Origin: Candidatus Roseilinea sp. | GTDB lineage: Bacteria; Chloroflexota; Anaerolineae; J036; Brachytrichaceae | Assembly: GCA_025998955.1 (NCBI GenBank) | Contig: AP024676.1 | Coordinates: 4,604,612-4,668,611 of the forward strand | Direction of reading: 5' to 3' | Length of the DNA stretch: 64,000 bases | In this document: piece after piece, positions 23,904 to 33,527 of the stretch | How the letters are laid out: each line of letters begins with the position of its first letter | Numbering within the stretch: position 1 is the stretch's first letter | Notes under the pieces: model-generated | Seen by the model: only the letters and a program-made list of their open reading frames with translations | The model's database searches: none | What the model was told of the DNA's origin: nothing | Position numbers and translations under genes: made by a program

Positions 23904-25847
23904 ATGACACATCGGCAAGCACGCATCGCCGCGCTGGGATGCTGCGCGCTGGCCTTCCTGATGGCGACGTGGACGCTAGACGCGCGCGGGCTATGGGGCG
24001 ACGAAGCATTCTCGGTGTGGGCGAGCCAGCAGCCGTTTGCCTCGCTCATCGCCGGCCTCGACGCGCAGCCGCCGCTGTATCACCTGCTACTCGGCGTGAG
24101 CCGCGCGTTGTGGGGCGAATCGGTCTTCGCCGTGCGTTACCTGTCGGTGTGCTGCAGCGTGTTGCTGGTGGCCGTGGGCGCGCGGTTGGGCCGGCTGATC
24201 GGCGGGCCCACCGCCTCGGTGTTCACCGCGCTCTTACTCGCGACATCGCCCATCCTGCTCTACTATGCGCAAGAGGCGCGCATGTATGCGCTGGCCGCGC
24301 TGCTGGCCGGCGGCGCGATGTTACTGACTGCAGCAGCGCTGAATCACGGAGCGCAAGACGCAAGACGCAATACGCAATACGCCCTGCTCTCGCTCGGCGC
24401 ACTGTTCACGCACTACTACGCTGCCGGCGTGCTGTTCGTGAACGCGCTGACGCTGGGGCTGGCGGCGTTGCGTTCGCGCGATGGCCGACGCCTGATCGCT
24501 TGGCTGACTGTTCATCTTGCCATCGCGCTCGCCTTTGGCGCATGGTTTTTGGGGTTGCAATCACGCTATGCATCGCGCGCCGTTGCCACGCGTTCGCGCA
24601 TTGTGCCGGTCCTCGAGGACATCGTGAACAATTTCGGGGTGGGCATCAACGGCCTGCTGTTCGGCATGCGCGCCGACGGCAGCCTGACGGCGGTTGCGCT
24701 CATCCTATTCATGCTAGGGGGGATCGGTGTGATCGGTTATTGGCGGCGCGGGCAACGCGGCGACGCCTTGCTCATCTGTGGGTGGATCGCTGCGTCGCTG
24801 GGCATCGTGGCGGTGACGGCGGGACGCTCCGGCATCGTGAACGACTTTAGCCCGCGCTACTACCTGTTCGCGCTGTTGCCGTTGGCGCTGGCTGCCGGCG
24901 GTTGGGTTGTGCGCATCGAAGATGCACGCCGGCGCACCGCCCACTCCCCACTCCCCATTCCTCAATCTCCGATCTCTTATCTCTCCCATCTCCCGCTTGC
25001 CCTCATCACATGCGTCGCCCTCGCGCCGGCCGTCATCGGCAACTTACAACTATTCGACCCAAGCTGGCAAAAGAGCCGCTACGACGCGATGATCGGTGCC
25101 ATCCGTGAGCGTGCTCAGCAGGGAGATGGTGTGGTATTGGTCAACAGCGATCAGTTCCCGCTGCTGGCGTACTACGGTCCACTCGACATGCCGGTCTGGA
25201 TCGTCAACAACGACGCGCTCAGCCGCGATCCGGCTTCGGTGGAGGCAGCGTTGTCACACTTCGCCGACGACAAAGCGCGCGTCTGGCTGGTGAACTATGG
25301 CTGGGCGATGGCGCTGCAGCCGCCCTCGGTTGTCGAGCAGGCGCTCAACCGGCGTGGCGCGCGCACCTATGCGCAAGGCTTCCAAGATGTGGCGCTTGCG
25401 CTTTACGATTTGCGTTTTGCCGCAGGCGACGCGCCGGTGCAACCGCAGCATGTCCAGTTCGGCAAACAGATCACGCTGGTAGGCACGCGCAGCCACGCGC
25501 GGCAGTATTACCCCGGCGACGCCGTCACGCTCGACTTGATCTGGCGTGCCGACCAAACTCCGCGCGCCGACTACACCGTGTTCATGCACCTGCGCCGCGC
25601 CGATGACGGCAGCCAGATTTCCGCGTTCGACAGCCCGCCGGTGAACGGCGCTTCGCCCACCTCGCGCTGGACGCCCGGCGCGATCATCACCGACACGCGC
25701 GCCGTGCCGATCCCAGCCGATGCGTCGCCGGGCGAATACAATGTCGTGATCGGTTGGTATCGCTATCCCACCTTCGAGCGCCTCACGATCAACGGTGGAG
25801 AAGCAACCGAGCACGTCGTCGAGCGCATCACCATCCTGTCACGCTGA
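23904..25847 (+). CDS. Membrane glycosyltransferase, GT39/ArnT (PMT_2)-like
   Basis: 647 residues. The N-terminal segment is followed by the acidic motif WGDEAFSVW in the first periplasmic loop, then about ten hydrophobic segments including SVFTALLLATSPILLYYAQE and ARMYALAALLAGGAMLL, typical of GT-C enzymes using polyprenyl-linked sugars. A soluble C-terminal domain of about 250 residues follows. The start at 23904 is just beyond the MITE duplication. Two heptad arrays (24353-24380, 24940-24995) are translated in loops, the second as a Ser/Pro-rich stretch. Substrate unknown. Confidence 0.8.
   Translation: MTHRQARIAALGCCALAFLMATWTLDARGLWGDEAFSVWASQQPFASLIAGLDAQPPLYHLLLGVSRALWGESVFAVRYLSVCCSVLLVAVGARLGRLIGGPTASVFTALLLATSPILLYYAQEARMYALAALLAGGAMLLTAAALNHGAQDARRNTQYALLSLGALFTHYYAAGVLFVNALTLGLAALRSRDGRRLIAWLTVHLAIALAFGAWFLGLQSRYASRAVATRSRIVPVLEDIVNNFGVGINGLLFGMRADGSLTAVALILFMLGGIGVIGYWRRGQRGDALLICGWIAASLGIVAVTAGRSGIVNDFSPRYYLFALLPLALAAGGWVVRIEDARRRTAHSPLPIPQSPISYLSHLPLALITCVALAPAVIGNLQLFDPSWQKSRYDAMIGAIRERAQQGDGVVLVNSDQFPLLAYYGPLDMPVWIVNNDALSRDPASVEAALSHFADDKARVWLVNYGWAMALQPPSVVEQALNRRGARTYAQGFQDVALALYDLRFAAGDAPVQPQHVQFGKQITLVGTRSHARQYYPGDAVTLDLIWRADQTPRADYTVFMHLRRADDGSQISAFDSPPVNGASPTSRWTPGAIITDTRAVPIPADASPGEYNVVIGWYRYPTFERLTINGGEATEHVVERITILSR
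24353..24380. repeat. 7-bp tandem array inside the GT39-like gene
   Basis: Four heptads: GCAAGAC, GCAAGAC, GCAATAC, GCAATAC. It is the same motif as the intergenic array at 15744-15785, translated here as ARRNTQY in a loop between membrane segments. Confidence 0.75.
24940..24995. repeat. Second 7-bp tandem array inside the GT39-like gene
   Basis: Eight heptads: CCCACTC, CCCACTC, CCCATTC, CTCAATC, TCCGATC, TCTTATC, TCTCCCA, TCTCCCG. It is a pyrimidine-rich relative of the array at 49121-49176, translated as a Ser/Pro-rich loop (SPLPIPQSPISYLSH). Confidence 0.75.
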
Positions 25848-25885
25848 GCGCCGGTCGGCTGATATAGTGCAGCCTCGTTTGCATC

Positions 25886-27865
25886 ATGTCGCGTAGAACG
25901 CTCGTCCTGCTTGTCGCGCTCGTCATCGCCTCGTTCGCGTTGAGCCTTGTCCCCTTGCAAGCGTCGCCGAGCGCGCCGGCGTCGCCCGAATGGCGCTACC
26001 GCCGCCCGATTACGATCTCGAATGCCGGCGAGGCCGACCTGCGCGACTTCCAGGTGTGGCTTGTGCTCGATGCGCAAAACTTCGACTTCGACCGGGCACG
26101 GCCGGATGGCGGTGATCTGCGCTTCGCCGACGAGGACGGCCGGCGTTATTTGCCGCATTGGATCGAGCGCTACGATGCCGGCGCACGACAGGCGATTGCC
26201 TGGGTGAAGACGCCCGATATCCCGGCAGCGGGTCGGCGGACGATCTACCTTTACTACGGTAGCGCCACAGCCGATGATCTCTCCAGCGGCAGGCGCACCT
26301 TCGAGATGTTCGACGACTTCGGCCAGCCCGGCCTCGGCTACTACACCTTCGGCCCGCCGACCACGGTCATGACCCGCACCGAGGCGTGGGAGACCGAGGC
26401 GCCGCACACTTTGAGCGTGGTCGAGCTCGACCGCGACGGCTACCGCTACTGGGGCTATTACGGCCTGGCCGACTGTGGCGGCATCGGGCTGGCGCGCAGC
26501 AACGACCTGGTGAACTGGGTGAAGCGGCCAACCCCGCTACTGAACCGCGACGGCGAGCGCTGGCCGTCGGTGCAACGCGTAGGCGACCGGATCTACATGA
26601 TCTACGACCGCGATCACTGCGGCGTGAGCCACGTGGTGATGCGCACGAGCATGGACGGCATGCACTTCGATCCAGAGTATCGCGTGATCGTGCCGCCGGA
26701 GCCCGGCGTGCGCAATCAGAATCCAGCGCTCTTCCGTGACCCAAAGGACGGCCAGTTCTATCTGTATTGGTTCCGCGGCGGCAACGAGGCCGGCTTCTGG
26801 CAAATCAAGATGCGCCAAGCCTGGAACGTCGAAGGGCTGGCCAATCCGGCATCCGAGCGTGTCTTGATTGACGTGCCCTATGAGCTGGCCGCACCCAACA
26901 TGATGTTCCACGATGGCGTGTACTTCCTCTCCACCGAGGTGAACGAGAATGCCTGGAAGACGAAGATCTACGCCGGCCCATCACCCGCCGGCCCGTTCAC
27001 TCCGTTGCCCGATGCGCCGCAGCTCAGCGACAACCAGGCCTGTCTGTTCCAGCATGTCTTCACGACCACGCTGCACGGCTACATCTGCAAAGACACCGGC
27101 GCCGGCTGGGTGCTGAACTACCGCAGCGCCGACCTCTCTGCCGGGCGCAGCGCCCGCCGCCAGCTCGACCCCGGTGTATGGACGGCGCTGGGCGGCACAT
27201 GGGCGCCGGCTGAAGTGGACGAAGCGCTCGATGTGCGGACGGTGCTCAGCGCGACCGGCGATGGCTTGCTGATGACGGCGTTGCCGGGCGGTGACTACGT
27301 CTTCGAAGTACGCGGTCGCCTGCAAGATGCGAGCGGCAAGTGGGGCGTGGCGATGCGCGTGCAAGACGCCGCCAACCACTATCGGGTCGAAGTCGAGCGA
27401 CTCGTGAACGGCGGCGCGTATCTGCGCGTCTATCGCGTCGTGGACGGCGTGCGCGAGGCCGACCTGGCCGGCGCATCCACCCTTGATCTCGATCCGCTGG
27501 TCTGGCTCAAGCTGACCGTGGCGATTCGCGGGAACGAAATGCGAATCAAGCTCAACGACCAGGGCGAGTTCGTAGCCGTAGACCCCGAGGCGCGCTTCAC
27601 TTCCGGACGCAGCGCGCTGTGGGTTTCCGGCAGTGCTCAATTCGACGACGTGGCCTGGCGCAAGGTCGCTATGCCCGAACCCGAAGCCATCGTCGGCGCG
27701 CGCGAGCAACGCAGCAGGGCATATACGAACTGGCTCGGGCGCGACGACGCTGCGCATGGTGCAGCAGCCGATGCGAGCCATCAACGCCTGACATGGCTGG
27801 CCGCGCTGCTCACGCTGATCGCGCTGGGTATCATCGGGGCAGGCTTCGTTCACAACCGGCGATAA
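25886..27865 (+). CDS. Secreted, C-terminally anchored protein with DUF2341 and beta-propeller-like domains
   Basis: 659 residues. A signal peptide is followed by a DUF2341 domain (WRYRRPITISNAGEADLRDF...TIYLYYGSA; about 33-130), then a glycosidase-like five-bladed propeller region (about 150-420; GLARSNDLVNWVKRPTPLLN, MIYDRDHCGVSHVVMRTSMDG), a LamG/GH16-like sandwich (about 430-600), and one C-terminal transmembrane helix (LAALLTLIALGIIGAGF) with a short basic tail. It resembles GH43-type surface proteins, but I cannot place all three catalytic acids. Probably binds or cleaves polysaccharide at the cell surface. Confidence 0.65.
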   Translation: MSRRTLVLLVALVIASFALSLVPLQASPSAPASPEWRYRRPITISNAGEADLRDFQVWLVLDAQNFDFDRARPDGGDLRFADEDGRRYLPHWIERYDAGARQAIAWVKTPDIPAAGRRTIYLYYGSATADDLSSGRRTFEMFDDFGQPGLGYYTFGPPTTVMTRTEAWETEAPHTLSVVELDRDGYRYWGYYGLADCGGIGLARSNDLVNWVKRPTPLLNRDGERWPSVQRVGDRIYMIYDRDHCGVSHVVMRTSMDGMHFDPEYRVIVPPEPGVRNQNPALFRDPKDGQFYLYWFRGGNEAGFWQIKMRQAWNVEGLANPASERVLIDVPYELAAPNMMFHDGVYFLSTEVNENAWKTKIYAGPSPAGPFTPLPDAPQLSDNQACLFQHVFTTTLHGYICKDTGAGWVLNYRSADLSAGRSARRQLDPGVWTALGGTWAPAEVDEALDVRTVLSATGDGLLMTALPGGDYVFEVRGRLQDASGKWGVAMRVQDAANHYRVEVERLVNGGAYLRVYRVVDGVREADLAGASTLDLDPLVWLKLTVAIRGNEMRIKLNDQGEFVAVDPEARFTSGRSALWVSGSAQFDDVAWRKVAMPEPEAIVGAREQRSRAYTNWLGRDDAAHGAAADASHQRLTWLAALLTLIALGIIGAGFVHNRR

Positions 27866-27882
27866 TTTCAGGGCGTCGCATC

Positions 27883-29760
27883 ATGGAAGAGCACTATGGC
27901 ATGCCGTCTTTGCCGCGGCCCGATGCTTGCCCGCCGGAGGGTCTATGGCCGGAGCTGGTGATCAACGGTGTCGAGCGCATCCACAACCACGCCGTGTCGC
28001 CCGATGGCCGTCGCGTCGCCTTCTACCGTGACCGCAACGCGCAGAGCGACCTGTTCACCATCGAGCTGGATTCGAACGGCACGCCCAACTGGCCGAGCCG
28101 GCTGACCTTCGAGCGCACCTACGTCAATTGGTGGGAGGACGAGCCACCGGCCTGGACGCCCGACAGCCGTTTCATCATCTACGGCGCATACGAAGACGAC
28201 GTGAGCAACCTCTACGTCGTGCCGGCCGACGGCGGCCAGCCGCGCCAGTTGACCGAGCTGTACTACGATGCCTCCGAGCCGGCAGTGTCGCCCGACGGCC
28301 GGCTGGTAGTCTTCAGCACCTACAAGGGTGGCGCGTCACAGATCGCCGCCGTGCCGTTCGAAGGTGGGTGGGTGACCGGATTGACGCATGGCAGCGATGA
28401 ATGTGGCTCGCCGGTGTGGATGCCGGACGGCTCGCGCGTCATCTACCAGGCCTCGCCGCAACACCAGATCAAGCAGACCGACATCTACGCGATTTCGCCG
28501 CAGGGCGGCACGCCGGTTCGGTTGACGCCGGGCGACGGCGCGCAGTATTGGGCGCCCAGCGTGTCGCCGGATGGATCGTGTATCGCCATGCTGTGCAACC
28601 GCAGTGGCAACGATGCAGTGTGGCTGATGGCCGCCGATGGCTCACGCCTGACCCAGCTTACGCACATCGGCCAGGACGTCGAGGACTTTGCGTGGGCGAC
28701 GGACGGTAAGCGTATAGTGCTCATCGGCAGTGAGCAAGGCAGCGATCCACTTTACGTCGTTACTATTGACGACTGCAAGACGATGCGGTTGAGGAGGCCG
28801 GCGGGGAATCACAGCACGCCGCGGTGGGTGCCCGGCAGGGATGCATTCGTGGTCGGGTTCGATAGCCCTAGCCAGCCGCCTGATTTGTATCTGTGTGCTG
28901 GAACGCCAGGAACCGGTGAAGATCGTGCGCTGACCAACAGCGCGCCTCCGGCGCTGAAGAACTATCCGTTCATCACGCCGTCGCACATCGAATTCACCAG
29001 CCACGACGGGTGGCTCATTCCGGGATTTCTCTACCTGCCCAGTGCGCTGGCCGAGGACCGAAGGCCCAGGCGCGGTTTGCCGGGGATCGTTTACCCGCAC
29101 GGCGGCCCGAACGCGCAATACGACCTGGCCTGGGATCCCGTGCGCCAATACTTCGTCGCCAAGGGCTATGTTATTCTGTGCCCCAATTATCGGGGCTCGA
29201 CGGGTTATGGTAGACATTTCAAAGAAGGCAATCTGTTCAACTGGGGCGTGGGTGACTTGCAAGATTGTTTGGCGGCAGCCGACGTGCTCATGCGCACCCC
29301 AGGCGTTGACCCCAAGCGGTTGGCGATCTGGGGACAGAGCTACGGCGGCTATCTGACGTTATTGGCGTTGACGAAGGATCCGCAATATCGTTTCAAATGC
29401 GGTGTATCCTTATACGGCGATAGCCACCTGAAGACGTCATGGGCGCTGGGCGATCATTCAGGGCGGCAGGATTTGGAATGGCAGATGGGATTGCCGAGCG
29501 ATCATGCGCATGAATATGAGATCGGTTCTCCGCTGAACTACGTAAAGCATATCCGCGCTCCTGTGCTCATCATTCACGGCGAGCGCGACGCGCGTGTGCA
29601 CCTCAACGAGTCCGCGCAATTCGTCGCCGCGCTCAAGCGCGAAGGCAAAACTTTCGAATACAAGACATACCCCGATGAGGGTCACGGTTTCGCCAATTCG
29701 GCCAATGCGCTCGATGCGCTGCAGCGCATCGAGCGGTTCTTGGATTGGCATCTGATGTGA
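27883..29760 (+). CDS. S9 family peptidase (acylaminoacyl-peptidase/prolyl oligopeptidase type)
   Basis: 625 residues. The N-terminal half is a WD40-like/TolB-like propeller with repeated SPDGR motifs (HAVSPDGRRVAFYRD, AVSPDGRLVVFST). The C-terminal alpha/beta hydrolase has the nucleophile Ser486 in GQSYGGY, Asp in HGERDARVH and His in DEGHGF. No signal peptide is seen from the start at 27883, suggesting a cytoplasmic enzyme that trims oligopeptides. The longer open frame upstream overlaps the previous gene and is rejected. Confidence 0.92.
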   Translation: MEEHYGMPSLPRPDACPPEGLWPELVINGVERIHNHAVSPDGRRVAFYRDRNAQSDLFTIELDSNGTPNWPSRLTFERTYVNWWEDEPPAWTPDSRFIIYGAYEDDVSNLYVVPADGGQPRQLTELYYDASEPAVSPDGRLVVFSTYKGGASQIAAVPFEGGWVTGLTHGSDECGSPVWMPDGSRVIYQASPQHQIKQTDIYAISPQGGTPVRLTPGDGAQYWAPSVSPDGSCIAMLCNRSGNDAVWLMAADGSRLTQLTHIGQDVEDFAWATDGKRIVLIGSEQGSDPLYVVTIDDCKTMRLRRPAGNHSTPRWVPGRDAFVVGFDSPSQPPDLYLCAGTPGTGEDRALTNSAPPALKNYPFITPSHIEFTSHDGWLIPGFLYLPSALAEDRRPRRGLPGIVYPHGGPNAQYDLAWDPVRQYFVAKGYVILCPNYRGSTGYGRHFKEGNLFNWGVGDLQDCLAAADVLMRTPGVDPKRLAIWGQSYGGYLTLLALTKDPQYRFKCGVSLYGDSHLKTSWALGDHSGRQDLEWQMGLPSDHAHEYEIGSPLNYVKHIRAPVLIIHGERDARVHLNESAQFVAALKREGKTFEYKTYPDEGHGFANSANALDALQRIERFLDWHLM

Positions 29761-29771
29761 GGAAGAGAAGG

Positions 29772-31463
29772 ATGAAGAAGACGACCTTTGGCAACCCCCT
29801 AGGGCTCTTGTGGCGTTTGGTCGCCGTCAGCTTGGCCGGCCTGCTCGTGCTGACGGCTTGTCTGGGCGGCGCGGCCAAGACGCCGGAGATCAAAATCACG
29901 TCCCCCGAGCCGAACACGCAGTTGAGCGTCGGGCAAAGCATCGCCATCATCGGCACGGCGACCGGCGACGCCATCTCGCGCGTAGATGTGATCATTGACG
30001 GCACGACCTACGCCACACTCAACGCGCCCGACAAATCCAAGGGCGTGCCCAGCTTTCCGATCAACGTGCCGTGGACGCCGCTCTCTGCCGGCACACACGC
30101 CATCCAGCTCAAGGCGTACGGCCCACCGGACGACAAGCTGCTCACCCAGTCCGAGCCGCTCGTGCTGGTTGCGCAGGCGGCGGCGGTGCCCGAGCCCACG
30201 GCCGCGCCCGAGCCGACTCAGCCGGCGACCGTGCCCACCCAAGCGCCACCGCAGCCCACGACGGCGCCGCTCCAACCGCAGCCGACGCGCGATCCTGGCA
30301 CCGCGACCGGCCAGCAGCCGGCGCCCGGCAGCACAGGCGACGCCAGCGCGCCTAGTTTGACGGTGACCAACGAGTTCGTGAACGTGCGCACCGGCCCAGA
30401 CGTGGCCTACACCAAGATCGGTGAGCTGAAGCAGGGCGAAGTGGTGCCGGTGCGGGGTAAGAGCGCAGACGGCCGCTGGTGGCAGATTTCCTATCCGTCC
30501 GGCCCTGGCGGCGTTGGCTGGGTCATCAATGACTATGTGCAAGCCAACAGCGCCGCCGCCAGCGTGCCTGTAGCCGCCGCACCGCCACGTCCGACGTCGC
30601 CGCCGGTCGTCGTCCAGCCAACGGCTGCGCCGCCGGTGCTGGTGCCGATCGTAACGTTGCCGCCGCCGCAGATTCAGCCGACTGCGCCGCCGCAGGGCCA
30701 ACTGGTCGGCGAGCGCGGCGTGCTGCGCGTCAATGCCAACCCCGTCCCGGCCGGAACTACCGTCTTCGCCAGCTGGAACATCCCGAACTTCAAGAGCGGC
30801 GAATTCGACCGCGGCGATGGTCAGGGCTTCCGAGGTCCGGTTGCACAGGTGATGCAGGTAGATGTGCCTGGCATCACCGGCCCGCGCACCATTCGCCTGC
30901 GCTGGGTGGATCTGAACAATCAGGTGTTCGAAGACGCGATCACCATCAACGTCGTGGGACAAGCCATCGCTCCGCCGCCGGCGGTCAATCCTGAGTGCAA
31001 CCCCAGCAACCCGGACTGGCAGGCTGGGAAGAACAACAACCCGACGAACTGGACGTTCTGCAAGCGCAAGGACCTGGAGTATGTCGGCGAGGCACCACCC
31101 GGCGGCAACATCGCTTACGTAGACCGCAGCGATAAGGTCTACACCATGGCCTGGGATATCTACGGCATCCGGGCGATCTACCTGGTGTTCGAGCCGAATG
31201 GCTCGCGTGGCCCCGCCGCGCCCAGCGGCAAGTCTATCCCAACCACCGGCACCGGCCCGCAGTCGTTCAAGATCAATGACTTCGAGAACGGCTGCTACCG
31301 AATCACGCTGCGCATTGACACCAACGCAGGCGACCGCGCCGACTTCGGTGAAAAGATTCTCTGTGTCGGCGTCGGAAGCGGCGGAGGGGGTGGCGGCGGA
31401 GGCGGAGGGGGCGGCGGTGGCGGCGGGGGTGGTGGCGGTGTGATCGCCACGCCGATGCCGTGA
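29772..31463 (+). CDS. SH3b-domain lipoprotein with polyglycine C-terminus
   Basis: 563 residues from ATG 29772. The lipoprotein signal ends at VLTAC. An Ig-like domain follows (ITSPEPNTQLSVGQSIAIIG), then a Pro/Thr/Gln linker, a bacterial SH3 domain (VNVRTGPDVAYTKIGELKQG...GWVINDYV, about 200-255), a second Pro-rich linker and two further beta domains. The C-terminus has 20 consecutive glycines (31380-31439) before VIATPMP. SH3b suggests binding to cell-wall peptides; the rest points to a surface scaffold. 11 bases separate it from the S9 peptidase gene. Confidence 0.8.
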   Translation: MKKTTFGNPLGLLWRLVAVSLAGLLVLTACLGGAAKTPEIKITSPEPNTQLSVGQSIAIIGTATGDAISRVDVIIDGTTYATLNAPDKSKGVPSFPINVPWTPLSAGTHAIQLKAYGPPDDKLLTQSEPLVLVAQAAAVPEPTAAPEPTQPATVPTQAPPQPTTAPLQPQPTRDPGTATGQQPAPGSTGDASAPSLTVTNEFVNVRTGPDVAYTKIGELKQGEVVPVRGKSADGRWWQISYPSGPGGVGWVINDYVQANSAAASVPVAAAPPRPTSPPVVVQPTAAPPVLVPIVTLPPPQIQPTAPPQGQLVGERGVLRVNANPVPAGTTVFASWNIPNFKSGEFDRGDGQGFRGPVAQVMQVDVPGITGPRTIRLRWVDLNNQVFEDAITINVVGQAIAPPPAVNPECNPSNPDWQAGKNNNPTNWTFCKRKDLEYVGEAPPGGNIAYVDRSDKVYTMAWDIYGIRAIYLVFEPNGSRGPAAPSGKSIPTTGTGPQSFKINDFENGCYRITLRIDTNAGDRADFGEKILCVGVGSGGGGGGGGGGGGGGGGGGGGVIATPMP

Positions 31464-31595
31464 TCACCCATCGCGATCTTGCCTCTGAAATCAATCGTGC
31501 GTGTTGCTGCGACGCGAACGACTTGGATGCTGATGAGGTCAGCGCCGATAGACAAATCCGGCGCTGACCTCGCTACCCTCTCGAACAGGAGTTGC

Positions 31596-33443
31596 ATGAA
31601 ACGAACGCAATCGCTTCGAACGCTCTGTGCGATCGCTGCTGCCGTTGCGACAATTTCGGCGTCCGCCCTCGGCGGTGCGCCGGCCGCCTTCGCGCAGGAC
31701 GAGCCGCCGGCTGCTGAGACGGCTACGCCGGATGCCTCGGTCGAACCGAATCAGGCCGATGCCGGCGAGATATGGACACCCGGCGCCGGCGCTAGCTTCA
31801 ACCTTCTGGGAAATCCCAATGTCACCGTCCGTGTGGACGCGCCATATACATTCGCCGCGTCCGGATTCTATCAACTCTTCGATCCTAATACAGGCTTCGG
31901 GCCGCAGACGCCTGTACCTGCGGTGCTCTCAAACGGTAATCGCCGTGCCGAAATGACGGTGACGCTCAGTGCCAGCAACATCAAGAACGGCGCGGCGATT
32001 TACTTCGAGATTCCTTCCTCCGACGGAACGGTTGTGGCGAAGAGCCCAGCATATACCCTTTTGGCAAGGTTGTATCTCCCCTCGATTTTCATCAATGCCG
32101 GCCAGTCGCCGTTTCCGGTCCCGCTGACAACCACCGGAACGAATGCGTGCGATGCCTTCATTAATTTGCGAGGTGGGCCGCTCTCGCCATGGGTCAGTTA
32201 TAGCGTCCTCAATACGCTTACGGATAGTTGGTTCTTCGCCAACAACACTGTGCCCAACGCGACAATCGTCGTGTCGCTGACGAACTACACCTCTGTGCAG
32301 GGTCAGTTGCAGGTGTTCACGGAGCAAAATGGGTGCGGCATACTGGCACCTTTGCTCGGCTTCGGCACGAACCCGAACCCAGTCGTTACCGTGTTCAACA
32401 TTCCGGTGGGGCGGATTTACTTCCGCGTGATCAGCGGCTCTGGCCAGCCTGCACCGCTGCCCTACATCATCCGATGGGGGTTCGCGGGTACGACGGGGCC
32501 TCTGGAGCCCAACAACAACCCATGCCAGGCAACACCGACACAACCTGGCGTGCAATACACCACGTTCAGCGATGACCAGTACGACTTCTTCGCCTTGAAC
32601 ATCACCGGCACCGCGCAGATTCAGGTGCTGATGCAAGGGCACACCATCGGCTTTACGCAAGTGCAGGTGCGTACGCCGCTCAAGCCGGGATTCTTCTGCC
32701 CGGGCAACGGTGCCGATCCGGTCAACAGCACCGACCGCATTGACCCATTCGGCGTTGTACCGCAAGGCGGCGGCGATGTGCTGCTGACGGTCAATATCCC
32801 CGGCCCCGGGTTGTATTACATCCGCGTCAGCCTGCCGACCGCTGCCGGCAACGGTCAGCCCTACCGCATCTCGTGGAACTACCGTGGCGCCGGAGGCGGC
32901 ACCATTCCGGACACGCGTGATCCGCTGTTCACCTCCAATCCGAACCAACCGTTCAACCCACCCTACAACGGCGACATCCTGTTCAACATCAACGCGGGTC
33001 AAACGGCCACCTACTACTGGTCGGGCATGCAGGCACTTGGCGCATACGACTCGATTCAAGTAAGGGTGATCGGTGTGACCAACCTGCAGGGCTGTGGCCA
33101 AGGAGACCCGACCCGGACCAGTCCCAACACCTTTGCCAACAACTGGGCCTCCGTCGGCACGACTGCGCCGCGCGGCTCGATCAGCATCCAGTTCAATGCA
33201 GCGGGCGGCTACAACATCGAGTTCCGCGTGCTGCAGAGTGGCACACAGCGCTTCTTCGACGCAAAGCCGCTGAAGGTGAGCTGCGGCACGTTGATGACCG
33301 CGCGCGAGTACCTCAGCGTCATGGACAACCCGAGGCTCAGCGTGCCGGAGGACAAGCTGGATGAGCCGCTGCAGCCGCCCGACCTGGTCTTGCCGGAGGT
33401 GCTGCCTACATCCGAACCCCCCGACGTCGAGCCACATCCATAG
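31596..33443 (+). CDS. Secreted protein with repeated pre-peptidase-like beta domains
   Basis: 615 residues. The signal peptide ends near AAFAQDE. The mature part is rich in Asn/Thr/Gly beta segments, with several units resembling bacterial pre-peptidase C-terminal (PPC) domains (YDFFALNITGTAQIQVLMQG; GDILFNINAGQTATYYWSG; PGLYYIRVSLPT). No catalytic domain is visible. Start ATG 31596 follows AACAGGAG and gives the signal directly. It ends the rightward run of exported-protein genes and is followed by a terminator. Confidence 0.75.
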   Translation: MKRTQSLRTLCAIAAAVATISASALGGAPAAFAQDEPPAAETATPDASVEPNQADAGEIWTPGAGASFNLLGNPNVTVRVDAPYTFAASGFYQLFDPNTGFGPQTPVPAVLSNGNRRAEMTVTLSASNIKNGAAIYFEIPSSDGTVVAKSPAYTLLARLYLPSIFINAGQSPFPVPLTTTGTNACDAFINLRGGPLSPWVSYSVLNTLTDSWFFANNTVPNATIVVSLTNYTSVQGQLQVFTEQNGCGILAPLLGFGTNPNPVVTVFNIPVGRIYFRVISGSGQPAPLPYIIRWGFAGTTGPLEPNNNPCQATPTQPGVQYTTFSDDQYDFFALNITGTAQIQVLMQGHTIGFTQVQVRTPLKPGFFCPGNGADPVNSTDRIDPFGVVPQGGGDVLLTVNIPGPGLYYIRVSLPTAAGNGQPYRISWNYRGAGGGTIPDTRDPLFTSNPNQPFNPPYNGDILFNINAGQTATYYWSGMQALGAYDSIQVRVIGVTNLQGCGQGDPTRTSPNTFANNWASVGTTAPRGSISIQFNAAGGYNIEFRVLQSGTQRFFDAKPLKVSCGTLMTAREYLSVMDNPRLSVPEDKLDEPLQPPDLVLPEVLPTSEPPDVEPHP

Positions 33444-33472
33444 GTCGAGTTCGCCGATCGGACGCGCACGAG

Positions 33473-33506
33473 GCGGGCTTCGCTCAGCGAAGCCCGCTTT
33501 GTTTTT
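33473..33506 (+). terminator. Rho-independent terminator
   Basis: GCGGGCTTCGC pairs perfectly with GCGAAGCCCGC around a three-base loop and is followed by TTTGTTTTT. It separates the secreted-protein gene from dnaG. Confidence 0.85.
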
Positions 33507-33527
33507 CGCGCAGTTACAATCTGACGC

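Noticed and set aside
27619..27882. N-terminal extension of the S9 peptidase frame
   Set aside because: It overlaps the end of the preceding DUF2341 gene in another frame and is arginine-rich; the start at 27883 gives the homologous N-terminus.
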